Below, piece after piece: positions 8,259 through 17,273 of a stretch of 50,174 nucleotides of DNA (position 1 is the stretch's first letter; every line of letters begins with the position of its first letter). The translations under genes were made by a program, and so were the position numbers. The DNA comes from Candidatus Bathyarchaeota archaeon. GTDB lineage: Archaea; Thermoproteota; Bathyarchaeia; 40CM-2-53-6. The DNA lies in the NCBI GenBank assembly GCA_005884195.1, contig VBBP01000047.1, positions 1 through 50,174 on the forward strand. The letters run 5' to 3'. A model generated the notes under the pieces. It was not told the origin of the DNA. It saw only the letters and a program-made list of their open reading frames with translations, and did not search any database.

Positions 8259-9185
8259 TCAGCCGAGAATCAGAGTTAACCCGTATCCGAGAGCAAAACC
8301 TAGGGTTGGCGAGATAACCCAGCTTGCGATGATGAGGGATATGTTTCTAGAGTTCATGACCCGCATCTTGCTTGCTAGGCCGGACCCTATGATTCCAGAG
8401 GAAACTGTCTCGGTAGTGGACAGTGGAACCCCAAGCTGGTTGGCTAGTTCGACGGTTCCCGCGCCGAGTAGCTGGGAGTAGAATGCGTTGGGGTATCTGA
8501 GGCTGTAGATGCCCTCAGTTAGTCTGCGCAGAGCTCCTCGACCAAGAACAAACGCTCCAAGAACGCTTCCAGTGGCGACTGCAACCGTTGCGATCTGAGG
8601 CTGGTTGAAGGGAACTCCGGCAATGAGTCCTAGAGCGTTGCTACCTGTGACGTATGCGGAGAGGAAAGCCATCACTACTAATCCCGCTTTGAGAAGTGAG
8701 AGTTTCATCCATAGGTTTCTAGTGCTATACCGGTCATCGAGCTTGACGAATAACATGCCGAGAGCTGTCGCCACTATTGGCGCGCTCACCCAGAAAATCA
8801 GGATGAGAATAAGATAGTCGGTCTGCTGCAGTGTCCCGATAGCGAAGCTTACGCCCAGAATTGTCCCGGTCAGCGCTTTTGAAAGTGAGAGGGGGACTCT
8901 TGCGAGTTCTCCGCCGATGAAGATGAGAAGTGTGGCTAGGAGTATCGAGAAGATCTCCGTGCTGGTTTCAGTCGGGAGGAAGGCTTCTCTGACTTTGAAG
9001 AGTTTGGGACCTTCGATGGATAATCCCAGTAAATAGCCTGCAATTGCGATCATGATTCCTGATCGTCGATTGACCATTCCACTGCCGATAATCGTCCCGC
9101 AACATGCGGAGATGTTGTTCCCGCTCACAACTGCTCCCAAGAGCCCCGCTAGGACTAGGGATAGGGCGTCTAGGGAGGGGTTCAT
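8259..9185 (-). CDS. Divergent PiT-family permease
   Basis: 308 aa with about ten membrane segments. It keeps degenerate forms of the PiT repeats: SGNNISACCGTIIGSG (about 21-36) in the first half and TGSNALGLIAG (about 180-190) in the second, plus GVPLSTTETVSSGIIGSGLA (about 254-273) corresponding to the STTH region with Glu in place of His. This suggests a phosphate or related oxyanion permease with altered selectivity or coupling. The gene follows DUF47 with a 10-bp gap, so the two are almost certainly co-transcribed. The pairing of two unlike PiT proteins with one DUF47 subunit is notable: they could be separate carriers or a two-subunit arrangement. Confidence 0.85.
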   Translation of the reverse strand: MNPSLDALSLVLAGLLGAVVSGNNISACCGTIIGSGMVNRRSGIMIAIAGYLLGLSIEGPKLFKVREAFLPTETSTEIFSILLATLLIFIGGELARVPLSLSKALTGTILGVSFAIGTLQQTDYLILILIFWVSAPIVATALGMLFVKLDDRYSTRNLWMKLSLLKAGLVVMAFLSAYVTGSNALGLIAGVPFNQPQIATVAVATGSVLGAFVLGRGALRRLTEGIYSLRYPNAFYSQLLGAGTVELANQLGVPLSTTETVSSGIIGSGLASKMRVMNSRNISLIIASWVISPTLGFALGYGLTLILG

Positions 9186-9195
9186 GCTCTGTTTC

Positions 9196-9897
9196 CTAAG
9201 CGCCCAGACCCTTCATTATCACAATTACCAGGTCCGATGCGTCCTCGCAACGGTCGAGGATATCGTCCGCTTCGATCGTTGTTTCGAGGTAGTTGTGAAA
9301 TGAGGCGTAGTCGAGCGCTTCCCATGATCCATAGATCTCATCTAGCATATTGTCCTTGATATCGTCTCCCTGTTCTTCGAGCAGTTCAATCCGCTTAGCC
9401 AGTTCAAGTGATTGTCTCATGTCCGAGCCTGCAATGTTGAAGAGTTTCCTGAGGCCTTGGAGCTGGACGAGTCCGATCTCTATCAGACGAACTTGGTCCT
9501 TGCGGATGATTGCGTCGAATTCTTTGGCTTCGCGCAAGGGCCTCTTGGTCACTCTTCTGATCTGCCGTGACAAGGCGTGAGCTCTGTCAAGAACTCCGTC
9601 AACAGAGTCAGCTAATCTCTCGAACTCTCTCATGAGAAGCGCAGATATGGAGCCTTTCCCGAACATCTCCTCGAGCGACTGAACTATCTTGTCTCCCTGT
9701 TTCTCCAAAAGACTGATCCTATTAGTGCATGTTTCGATGTCGGAGAGTCCGTTGGGTGAGTTAGTAAGTATCTTGACTAGAAGGTGAAGCGACTCCTCCC
9801 CCAGCCTGGCAAGCTCGTCGATCCGGGTGAAAGCGTCCCTCTCACCGAGCTGGAAGAAGCCTTTGACTCGACGAATCATTTGGTTCATCGCACTCAT
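9196..9897 (-). CDS. DUF47/PhoU-like Pit accessory protein
   Basis: 233 aa, all helical, resembling the DUF47 family of PhoU-like proteins that accompany PiT permeases. Two repeats carry the acidic metal-binding pattern: LLEKQGDKIV (about 63-72) and LLEEQGDDIKDNM (about 173-185), with further E/D-rich helices (FERLADSVD; ADDILDRCED). It is cytosolic and probably regulates the adjacent permease. The first ATG is at 9897, but a second ATG three codons downstream is better placed relative to GGAGA, so the true start may be 9888. It is the first gene of the phosphate-uptake operon. Confidence 0.9.
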   Translation of the reverse strand: MSAMNQMIRRVKGFFQLGERDAFTRIDELARLGEESLHLLVKILTNSPNGLSDIETCTNRISLLEKQGDKIVQSLEEMFGKGSISALLMREFERLADSVDGVLDRAHALSRQIRRVTKRPLREAKEFDAIIRKDQVRLIEIGLVQLQGLRKLFNIAGSDMRQSLELAKRIELLEEQGDDIKDNMLDEIYGSWEALDYASFHNYLETTIEADDILDRCEDASDLVIVIMKGLGA

Positions 9898-10009
9898 TCT
9901 CCAGGTAAAGAGAGATCGTAGCCTCTAACGGTTCTGACAGTTCAGCCCCGGAGGGCTAGAAAAGAGTGCCGTATCCCTCATCTTGACATGGCACTCGTCA
10001 CCGATCGGC

Positions 10010-11308
10010 TTAGAGACGAAGAAGTAGAATCAGATTCGCAATGGCTAAGTCGATTATGGTCAACGGAATCGATCTCTTTGCGAATCGGGTGAAGCTCAAC
10101 CGTTGTCTCGGTTTGTTTAGAATGTTCAGTGCGACAATGTTGGAAGCGGTACCCAAGGGAGTGGCCATTCCTCCTATTCCGGTCCCGACGGCAAGCGCCC
10201 ACGCAAGGGGTGCTATGGGCACGCCGGGGGTGTTGGCCATAGCCGCAATAACAGGGATGAAAACCGTGGCCAATGGTACATTATCTACGACTTGCGAGAT
10301 TAGTGCCGTGACCCAGAGCACCAAAGTCACTGATAACGCGACGTTTCCCCCAGAGACTTGTGTCATCTCGCTCCCGAGCATCGAAAGAACTCCGGTCTTT
10401 CCGAGCGCAGCGACAAGTATGAAGAGTCCCCCAAAAAAGAAGAAAATCTGCCAGTCTATCCGAGCAAGGACATGCTGGACCTCGTTGGACCGGGACGACT
10501 CGTAGACCAGTATTAGGAAGGCGGGGAGAAGGGTGGCAAGGGCAGCTGAGACACCGAGAAAAGTATGGACCACGAGGAAGCTGACCGCCAGTAATAGGGA
10601 TACGAGGCTGACCCTGAGGAGTCCGCGATCCTTGACTGCCTCTGATGGGCTTCTCAGGTCAAGAACTGGTCTCTGCCGATGTCTTCTCATAGCGTCCCGG
10701 TGGAGGAAGTTTCGGTTCTTCAGGTAGAGTAAGCCGCCGTTTACTGCAAGAGCGGCGAGGGCGATGGGTGCCGTGTTCTGGAGGAACTGGTTGAAGTTTA
10801 GTCCGAGAGAAGATCCGATTATCACGTTTGTTGGATCACCCACCATGGTCGCTATGCCGCCTATGTTTGCGGCAAGAACCTCGGCAATGACGAAGGGGAC
10901 CGGGTCGATTTCCAGTCCTTCAAACACTTCTACGGTGAGTGGAACAATGAAGAGCGCAACGGTCACGATATCGAGCAAGGAAGCCATTCCCGCCGTCATT
11001 AGTGGCAGGAGAATGTACATGCGAATAGGATGGGCATCTACTGATCTAGCAAGATGTAGTCCCATCCACTCAAAGAATCCTGCTTCGCGGAGCGAAGAGG
11101 CTATGATGAACATTCCCAGCAAGACGCCTAGAGCCTGCCAGTTGATTGCGGAGAAAAGGTCCGTTTCGGTGAGAACTCCCGTACCTACCATCAGCGTCGC
11201 ACCGAGCACCGCCGCAGAGGGCTTGTGGAACCTGTCCGAGAGAATGAGAATGTAGGTGCCAATGAAGACTCCAATGACAATGACGCCGAGTGGTGTGGAG
11301 AGAACCAA
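10010..11308 (-). CDS. ArsB/NhaD (SLC13-like) ion permease
   Basis: 432 aa, about 11 membrane segments, of the ion transporter superfamily that contains ArsB, NhaD and the eukaryotic P protein. Diagnostic motifs are GGIATMVGDPTNVIIGS in the first half (about 147-163) and VVDNVPLATVFIP followed by GIGGMATPLGTASN in the second, the two re-entrant hairpins that form the transport site. It could export arsenite or exchange sodium, or carry dicarboxylate or oxyanions; the sequence does not decide. The TTG start at 11308 is supported by a T-rich TATA-like element about 30 nt upstream (about 11334-11345), implying a leaderless mRNA. A 112-bp gap separates it from the DUF47 gene. Confidence 0.88.
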   Translation of the reverse strand: MVLSTPLGVIVIGVFIGTYILILSDRFHKPSAAVLGATLMVGTGVLTETDLFSAINWQALGVLLGMFIIASSLREAGFFEWMGLHLARSVDAHPIRMYILLPLMTAGMASLLDIVTVALFIVPLTVEVFEGLEIDPVPFVIAEVLAANIGGIATMVGDPTNVIIGSSLGLNFNQFLQNTAPIALAALAVNGGLLYLKNRNFLHRDAMRRHRQRPVLDLRSPSEAVKDRGLLRVSLVSLLLAVSFLVVHTFLGVSAALATLLPAFLILVYESSRSNEVQHVLARIDWQIFFFFGGLFILVAALGKTGVLSMLGSEMTQVSGGNVALSVTLVLWVTALISQVVDNVPLATVFIPVIAAMANTPGVPIAPLAWALAVGTGIGGMATPLGTASNIVALNILNKPRQRLSFTRFAKRSIPLTIIDLAIANLILLLRL

Positions 11309-11454
11309 ATTCCCGCGCGGCTAGGGCCTGTTTCATAAAAAAAGCCTCGCCGAGAAGGAGTGGACTGTCTTGGTGGCTAGTTTTCTTCCGCTCGGAATCG
11401 GGGTAGGCCGATGAAGATCACTCTGTTTCCGTTCAGCAGGGATTTTTCGTGGCC

Positions 11455-11901
11455 TCATCGCTCCAGTACGGTTTTGTTGATACGCTTGAGCTCGGCCAGA
11501 ACATATTCGAAAGCTTTGTCTGGCAGAATCGAATAGGAGAGCGTGATTCTTTCTTCAGCGACCGACCGAGCGATCTGTTCTATGATCTTATCATCCGCTC
11601 GAGCAACCTCTTCGGCGAGTAGGCGAAAATCCAGCCCAAGGGACGCGAGCGTTGACTGCAGAATGGTCTTCAGCTCTTCAGGTCGCGCGGTCCTGATCCT
11701 CCTCCTCTGCTCGGAAGGGTCTAAGGCTTCAAAGAATTTCTGGTCGAGATGGTAGTATTTTTCTACGTAGTTTTTCTTGACGATAGTTTCGATCACACAC
11801 AACCTTTCGTCAAATCTTGAAAGATTCGTCCAGAATCTTCCATGACCTTCTCGCATCAACCCACCTTCGGCTATAATGTCTGCTCGGTCGAGAAAGGACA
11901 A
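11455..11901 (-). CDS. Hypothetical protein, up to 148 aa
   Basis: Unrecognised, probably cytosolic and helical. The central part is rich in charged residues (EQRRRIRTARPEELKTIL) and the C-terminal half looks like amphipathic helices (RLLAEEVARADDKIIEQIARSVAEE). No catalytic motif is visible. The longest form starts at TTG 11901; an ATG at 11856 preceded by GGTGGG gives a 133-residue form and is equally plausible. Flanking gaps of 145 and 205 bp suggest it is transcribed alone. Confidence 0.55.
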   Translation of the reverse strand: MSFLDRADIIAEGGLMREGHGRFWTNLSRFDERLCVIETIVKKNYVEKYYHLDQKFFEALDPSEQRRRIRTARPEELKTILQSTLASLGLDFRLLAEEVARADDKIIEQIARSVAEERITLSYSILPDKAFEYVLAELKRINKTVLER

Positions 11902-12106
11902 CGCGAAAGATGCATTAACCTAGTTAGTCTCGGTTCGTCAAGCGAGATGTACTCCCGACAAAACACTTTCTCTAACCTTTTTGTCTTGCAGAACTTTTCT
12001 TTTTCGCTAACTGTTCTCTTCTGCTAACTATTTCTCGACCCCTCGGGGTGGTCGATTTTCTCACGCCTCGCCCTTCACAAAAAAAGTCGAGACAGGGTCC
12101 TCATCC

Positions 12107-12514
12107 TCAATTATGCCCGCTCCGCTCAGCCTGCTCGCCAGACCTGGCGGACCGGAACTCAGCTAGGTCGTTCCGAGCAAGGTCATCAAACGCTTTCTCC
12201 GCTGCATCGTTTGGTGGACGCATATGTTTCTCAAAGTTCCCCGACTTTAGGTTCTTGACCAGATGACTGAACTCGTGTGCCAGTGTTAGAAGGGGTTCGC
12301 GTGAGGCTTTGAAGACGGTGATTAGAAACTGGATCTGGCCATTTTTTTCGCGATACGAGAGCAGTCCCTCATAGTATCCCGCTCTAGTGCCTTTTAGCGG
12401 AGGAGGAGGTCCGGAACTGTACTCGACAAACAACCGGCTCCTATCAACACGGTACTTCTCGCATAGGAATACTAGGAAATCGGCGAAATGGTCCGGGTAT
12501 TCTGTTCCTTCCAC
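12107..12514 (-). CDS. Small putative zinc metallopeptidase-like protein
   Basis: 135 aa. The motif LTLAHEFSHLVKNL (H80, E81, H84) is the HExxH zinc-binding helix of gluzincin-type peptidases, and E106 in DAAEKAFDDLA is placed as a possible third ligand 25 residues after the first histidine. The size and layout resemble IrrE/ImmA-type or minimal zincin domains without a DNA-binding part. No signal peptide is seen, so it is likely cytosolic. The GTG start at 12514 has a stop codon three codons upstream, so it cannot extend further. Whether it cleaves a protein is inference. Confidence 0.6.
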   Translation of the reverse strand: MEGTEYPDHFADFLVFLCEKYRVDRSRLFVEYSSGPPPPLKGTRAGYYEGLLSYREKNGQIQFLITVFKASREPLLTLAHEFSHLVKNLKSGNFEKHMRPPNDAAEKAFDDLARNDLAEFRSARSGEQAERSGHN

Positions 12515-13154
12515 AATCGCTCACACCAATGCAAGACCGTTTGGAACCTGCAACTCCAATCTGTGGATGAGGCAAGCGCCCTATACTAGTTTCCGCCTCG
12601 CGAGAACCATCTCAACCAGAACGATCTCCACGGACACCAAAAATCCCAGGTTTGTTAGAAGAGAAAATCGCCCATTTCAAGCCCGGATATCGAATCTGGG
12701 ACCCCCCAAGGAACTCTCCCCGAAAATCGTTCGGAATCGTCCCCATCTCCGTCTTGTCATCCGAACCAGAATTGCGCCCCGATCACCCGGACTCGCCTGT
12801 TATCAGTGCCAGGCAGGAAATGGTTTCCCGAAGAATAGGGGTCTTAGCGACTCCTCTTCACTACGCAAGGATGGTTGACGGAAACCCAGAGAATGTAAAA
12901 ATCGGCTATTATCAGCCATAATCCCGATTCCAAGCCCACGATTTCCAGAACACGACTTTCCAGGCCTAACCACAGGGGAAAACACAGAGGTCGAAAAAGG
13001 CCAGACAAGCCCATAATACGCCCGTCTCGAAGAAAAAACCCGGAACATAGCCCCGACAGAAACAACCATCAGAAAAAATTCAGGCAGATTGCACAACAGC
13101 TCCCACAACGCGAGAGTGGTTCCCGGGCGAGCATCACAAACGGTTTTGAGCATA
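12515..13154. other. 640-bp noncoding stretch
   Basis: Several overlapping open frames exist on both strands, but none has protein-like composition or a ribosome binding site. The notable content is a dispersed repeat (12775-12841) also found near 26.1 kb. Confidence 0.4.
12775..12841 (+). repeat. Dispersed repeat, copy A
   Basis: This 67-nt stretch matches 26116-26183 on the opposite strand at about 70 percent identity. The best core is TATCAGTGCCAGGCAGGAAA here and TATCAATGCCAGACAGGAAA there. Weaker similarity seems to continue upstream for some tens of bases (CGAAA..TTCGG...CCGA.CC patterns). Both copies are intergenic. Confidence 0.5.
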
Positions 13155-13164
13155 GTTTTTTATC
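13155..13164 (+). promoter_or_regulatory. TATA box of the superoxide dismutase gene
   Basis: A T-rich GTTTTTTATC is centred about 28 nt before the ATG at 13188, consistent with a leaderless or very short-leader mRNA and helping to fix that start over longer upstream options. Confidence 0.55.
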
Positions 13165-13187
13165 AACACTACAACAGCCGATGCCTC

Positions 13188-13796
13188 ATGCCCCATCACA
13201 GATACAAGCTATCCGACCTTCCCTACGCGTACAACGCCCTTGTCCCGACCATATCTGAAGAGATAATGCGGTTACACCATGACAAACACCACCTCGCCTA
13301 CGTGAACGGCGCAAACGCCGCCCTAGACAAGCTCCAGAAAGCCCGCGAGACCGGCTTCGCCGGCGTCGACGTCAAAGCAATCGAACGAGACCTCGCCTTC
13401 CACGGCAGCGGCCACACCATGCACAGCACCTTCTGGCCCAACATGAAACCGAACGGCGGAGGAAAACCAGGCGGAAAGATAGCCGACCAGATCAACACCG
13501 ACTTCGGCAAGTTCGACTCCTTCAAAGAACAGTTCAGCACCGCCGCCAAACAAGTGGAAGGAAGCGGCTGGTCCATCTTAGCCTACGAACCGTGGACACA
13601 ACAACTAATCACGCTCCAAGCCGAGAAACACAATGACCTAACAGTCCAAGGAGTAGTCCCCCTTCTCGTTCTCGACGTCTGGGAACACGCTTACTACTTG
13701 CAATACCGAAATGATCGAGCCGCATATGTCGATGCTTGGTGGAACGTCGTCAACTGGGACGATGTTGAGAAGAGACTAGAAAAGGCCAGACGTTAG
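13188..13796 (+). CDS. sod: Superoxide dismutase (Fe/Mn family)
   Basis: 202 aa, typical length. The metal ligands are H30 (first His of HHDKHH), H79 (in MHSTFW), D163 and H167 (in DVWEHAYY). His148 (AEKHND) occupies the outer-sphere position where many archaeal iron enzymes have His rather than Gln, and Gly75 replaces the Gln of bacterial FeSOD, so an iron or cambialistic enzyme is likely. It converts superoxide to oxygen and hydrogen peroxide in the cytosol. The start is chosen at 13188 because an open frame 33 codons longer has no family resemblance and the TATA box at 13155-13164 fits. The last 21 bp overlap the converging MBL-fold gene. Confidence 0.96.
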   Translation: MPHHRYKLSDLPYAYNALVPTISEEIMRLHHDKHHLAYVNGANAALDKLQKARETGFAGVDVKAIERDLAFHGSGHTMHSTFWPNMKPNGGGKPGGKIADQINTDFGKFDSFKEQFSTAAKQVEGSGWSILAYEPWTQQLITLQAEKHNDLTVQGVVPLLVLDVWEHAYYLQYRNDRAAYVDAWWNVVNWDDVEKRLEKARR

Positions 13797-14552
13797 CTCC
13801 TCCAGGTCCTCCTCCTCTTCCTTTTTCTTCGCCATAACAACAGGCTTCACCATCCTCTTCTCGATCTTTACCCTTGGCGCGGGCAGAGGTTTCCCGTGCC
13901 CCGGGCAGATAATCTCTGGATCCAAATCCAACACGCGCTTTACGCTCGCCTGGGTCTGAGGAATACTCTCCATCAGCAAAGGTTCCACAAGCTGGCCCCG
14001 CCGAGTACGCAATAGATCACCGACGATAGCCACACTTGGCTGATTGAGAAAAAGGGTAACCGATCCTTTAGTGTGTCCCGGCGTCCATACTACAGATCCG
14101 TCTAAACCCACTCCATCCAAGACCGACTCCTCGTCTGCAGCGAGATCCACGTGCGCGGTCTGGAACTTGATAATCCGGAACAACTTGAGCGACCAATATT
14201 CCAGCGTCGTTAGCTTCCTCACAATTCTTCCATAGAAACTCCAAGCACTCGGAACCGATATCACCAGGGTCCCGGCCGCATAGGGCTTCTCAAACGGATG
14301 GGACGCCAGCTTCGCCCCTGTCTGCTTCTTCAACGCCGCCGCACTGCCAATATGGTCCAAGTGCCGGTGCGTCAACAATACAAGCTTCAAGTCTGAGGGG
14401 GTCCTTCCTAGCCTGGCGATAGCTTTGAGAATCCTCTTCTCGCTACCTGGCAATCCAGTGTCCACTAACACTAGACCCTTGGAAGCCTCAACGAGGTATG
14501 TATTGGCCGCTCTTGCCGGAATCCTGTAAACTCCCTCAGCGACCTTGTGCAA
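13776..14552 (-). CDS. MBL-fold metallo-hydrolase
   Basis: 258 aa with the complete metallo-beta-lactamase signature: THRHLDHIGS (H62, H64, D66, H67), TPGHTKGS, VGDLL and PGHGKP. Residues 1-230 form the hydrolase domain of the glyoxalase II/RNase Z-like group and would bind two zinc or iron ions. The C-terminal 30 residues are a Lys/Glu-rich tail (AKKKEEEEDLEE). That tail is encoded over the region overlapping the superoxide dismutase 3' end. The start is TTG at 14552, preceded by AAGGATG about 10 nt upstream. Substrate not determinable. Confidence 0.9.
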   Translation of the reverse strand: MHKVAEGVYRIPARAANTYLVEASKGLVLVDTGLPGSEKRILKAIARLGRTPSDLKLVLLTHRHLDHIGSAAALKKQTGAKLASHPFEKPYAAGTLVISVPSAWSFYGRIVRKLTTLEYWSLKLFRIIKFQTAHVDLAADEESVLDGVGLDGSVVWTPGHTKGSVTLFLNQPSVAIVGDLLRTRRGQLVEPLLMESIPQTQASVKRVLDLDPEIICPGHGKPLPAPRVKIEKRMVKPVVMAKKKEEEEDLEELTSGLF

Positions 14553-14727
14553 TTATGGTAGCATCCTTTCCTTAAAGCTCAGAAACACTGTCTTTTCTCT
14601 AGAGTCTTTTCGGCACAACGTCTTATCCAGCTTTCACGCTTGAACTCTCATAAGCCGATTTAAGAGTGGTGAACCGATGGAAGAAGATCCACAGTCCATC
14701 ATGCAGAGTTGAAAGAAATGGATATGA

Positions 14728-15744
14728 CTAGCGAGCGTTGAGTTTCTCTATTTCTCCGACCTGATCCAGAATCTCCGTTAGCGAGCATGGTTCAAGATCA
14801 GGCCTCCTCATATACGCAGCCGCAGTAGCGTTCGCGAAGACCAGCCGATCCTTGTGGCCCAACCCGATGCCTTGCGCAAATATGTCAGCAGCGTTCCACG
14901 CATCTCCCGCCCCAGTGACCTTTACCGGAGCTGTGCCTGCACAGAGGACTCGTTCTCTCTGCCCATCGATGAAGGTTGCTGAGAAGCTGGGAGTGTGAAG
15001 ATCGACCCTACTTCCGAGCATGCTGAAGACGCTAGCCGCCTGGAATAATGGATTGTCCTCCTCTCCTTCAAACCCGCTCCCCGCCTCGCCAACCGCGGAG
15101 GCCAGTTGGGTCAGCTCGTTCTCGTTGACACTAAGAACGTCAACGAGCCCGTTTGAGAGAACCCGATCGTTGAGCCTCGGAATCTCGCTCGCCCTCAACG
15201 TAGGATCTCCAGGGTCAAAGAAAGTCACCCCTCTCCCCTCATTCCTAGCGATCTGAAAGACCTCCTCAGCAAGTTCGGTTCCATTCAGGTTCTGGTTCCA
15301 GTTGAAAACACAGACAAAATCAGCCTGCCGGATCAGTTCCCTATCCTTTTCTGCCAGTTTCTGAGGGCCGAAACTCGAGAGAGACCCGGGATCACTTGCC
15401 ATAATGTTGACCCGTCTCCCTGAGTGCTCAGCCTCGAAAGCGAGGGTCCTCGAAAGCGATCCTGTACTCGTAACATGAGACAGATCCACGTCCTTCAGAA
15501 ATTGAGCGAGAGCCATCCTCCCAAACTCGTCCGTCTCGATCACAGGAACAACGTTGACGCCTAGTTTTGAGAGCTGGGCCGAAAAGTTGGAGGCGTTTCC
15601 GCCTCTACCAACCAGGTGCTTCCAGCCAAGGAGATTCCCGCCGCCTCTCTCCGCCACATCAACCATGGCCCCAGCCATCTGGTCAAGCTCGCCAGGAAAA
15701 GCGAGAACATAGTCCAGAAAGAAGTCCGGCATCGCAACAACCAT
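14728..15744 (-). CDS. PfkB-family carbohydrate/nucleoside kinase
   Basis: 338 aa. The ribokinase-fold signatures are GRGGNASNFSAQLSKLG (about 46-62), with the conserved Gly-Gly-Asn substrate loop, and VTGAGDAWNAA (about 273-284), the anion hole with the catalytic Asp. It would phosphorylate a sugar or nucleoside using ATP. The acceptor cannot be told from sequence: archaeal PfkB proteins include fructose-, ribose- and nucleoside kinases. Start ATG at 15744. It is divergent from the membrane-protein gene at 15872, with 127 bp shared as promoter region. Confidence 0.88.
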   Translation of the reverse strand: MVVAMPDFFLDYVLAFPGELDQMAGAMVDVAERGGGNLLGWKHLVGRGGNASNFSAQLSKLGVNVVPVIETDEFGRMALAQFLKDVDLSHVTSTGSLSRTLAFEAEHSGRRVNIMASDPGSLSSFGPQKLAEKDRELIRQADFVCVFNWNQNLNGTELAEEVFQIARNEGRGVTFFDPGDPTLRASEIPRLNDRVLSNGLVDVLSVNENELTQLASAVGEAGSGFEGEEDNPLFQAASVFSMLGSRVDLHTPSFSATFIDGQRERVLCAGTAPVKVTGAGDAWNAADIFAQGIGLGHKDRLVFANATAAAYMRRPDLEPCSLTEILDQVGEIEKLNAR

Positions 15745-15871
15745 GAACCCCGGTTTTGCTACGAGCTTCTCTTTCAGCGCAAACGTGAGCCGAGACAGCT
15801 ATCAGCCACCGAGCAGACGGCATTTTCCTACTATTAGTTGATAAGGCTGGTCCCGGAATAGGACACGGAAG

Positions 15872-16438
15872 ATGTCGCAGCGAGGTGAACGTCCTATCAC
15901 GGGACGTAAGATCCGACAGCTCGGATCACGAATCTATCACGTCGCAAGGTTCGACCGGGAGATGTTACGCGAACTCAAAGAGGACAAGAACGCAACTGGG
16001 CAGGCGGTCGCCGTCCTCCTTTTGGTTGGCCTATCCTACGGATTTGGATTCAGCATCTTCAACGGGTTTCAGAAATCTACTCTATCACCAAATTTTGTCA
16101 TCTCACAGACTTTAGCCAACATGATCGTAACAGACTTCGCCATTTTCGTATGGTCAGCAACCGTCTTCCTGGTTGGTACAAAGTTGTTCCAAGGCAAAAC
16201 AAGCTATTGGCAGCTCGCCAGACCTTTATTCTTCTCCACAGCACCAGGCATCCTATTCCTCTTGATCGCGATACCCTTCTCCCCAGTCATAGTAGCCATA
16301 GCCGTAATTGCCTCTTCATGGATCATCTCCGCGGAGTTCGTTGCCTTGAAGAGTGCGATGGGTTTCAACATTCAACGTGCGCTGCTGACGTCGGTTGTAG
16401 GGTTGCTAATCCTCGCTTTCATCCAGATGACAATCTAG
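15872..16438 (+). CDS. Yip1-like membrane protein
   Basis: 188 aa with a basic, soluble N-terminal 40 residues and about five membrane helices. The LARPLFFSTAPGILFLL segment (about 115-131) matches the pattern of prokaryotic Yip1-domain proteins. A near-duplicate follows at 16601-17161, sharing GSR..-AR-D.E..REL..D..AT.Q at the N-terminus and the RP-FFS-APG motif. A TATA-like TTGATAAGG (about 15838-15846) lies 26-34 nt upstream of the ATG. The function of archaeal Yip1-like proteins is unknown. Confidence 0.72.
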   Translation: MSQRGERPITGRKIRQLGSRIYHVARFDREMLRELKEDKNATGQAVAVLLLVGLSYGFGFSIFNGFQKSTLSPNFVISQTLANMIVTDFAIFVWSATVFLVGTKLFQGKTSYWQLARPLFFSTAPGILFLLIAIPFSPVIVAIAVIASSWIISAEFVALKSAMGFNIQRALLTSVVGLLILAFIQMTI

Positions 16439-16600
16439 ATGTGCGACATTTTTGTTAGAGCCTGTTTCTAGCAGTTCTGACAAGGTATCAGTTAATCTTG
16501 CAGAATACCTCCTCTCAAGACATTACGAGGGGCGACAGGGATAATTTCCCGTGACTTGATAAGTGCCGACAGTGGGAAACTGGAAAGAGAGACCAACAAA

Positions 16601-17161
16601 ATGACCGGGCCATTCAATACCACACAAGACTTCAATCTCAAGAAAATGGGATCCCGGATGCTGAGAGCCGCAAGGTTAGACGGAGAGACCTTCAGAGAAC
16701 TCAGAGATGATCCAAGCGCCACCGCCCAGTCCGTTCTCGTTGTGGCAATAATCGGGCTATGTTACGGTGCCGGCTTTGGTTTTTTCCTCGCTGGAACATC
16801 TCTACTTGACGTTCTCACGATTACAATGATAGGTTTATTCTCGGCCCTCGTCATCGCGTTTGTCTGGTCAGGCACTACCTTCCTGATCGTTACTAGACTC
16901 TTCCGGAGAACAATCGGTTATTGGGGCCTATCCCGCCCATTTTTCTTCTCGTGGGCTCCAGGACTTCTTTTCATCTTGATGTCCAGTCCAATAACAATTC
17001 TCTTTGAGATCATCCGGGCCGTTGGCGCCGCATGGATAGGAATAGCTAGCGTGTTCGCGGTTAAGGACGCTGCGGGACTCAGCACTCAACAGAGCATGTT
17101 GACCTTCATCATATGCGTCCTACTCCTAGTTCCTATCGTATCAATACTCCCGTTCAGCTAG
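16601..17161 (+). CDS. Yip1-like membrane protein, tandem paralogue
   Basis: 186 aa from the ATG at 16601, five predicted membrane helices, LSRPFFFSWAPGLLFIL motif. A TTG at 16556 would add 15 residues, but the ATG is preferred. It gives the same N-terminal length as the neighbouring paralogue, and GATAATTT (16541-16548) is then a TATA box with a leader of about 30 nt carrying GGAAAGAGAG. The two proteins are clearly homologous but well diverged, so the duplication is not recent. They may form a hetero-oligomer. Confidence 0.72.
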   Translation: MTGPFNTTQDFNLKKMGSRMLRAARLDGETFRELRDDPSATAQSVLVVAIIGLCYGAGFGFFLAGTSLLDVLTITMIGLFSALVIAFVWSGTTFLIVTRLFRRTIGYWGLSRPFFFSWAPGLLFILMSSPITILFEIIRAVGAAWIGIASVFAVKDAAGLSTQQSMLTFIICVLLLVPIVSILPFS

Positions 17162-17273
17162 CAAACAGTCTCAGCCATCTTCAACTCGGCTCTCTAGGCT
17201 TCGCGAGAGAGATTAAGATAGCCAAATGCACTTTATGCTTGGAAAGAGGTTGAGGGACTAGGCATCAGCGCGA

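Noticed and set aside
12387-13153. Several overlapping frames on both strands upstream of the superoxide dismutase gene
   Set aside because: None has a family signature or start signal, and they are better explained by the noncoding stretch with a dispersed repeat.
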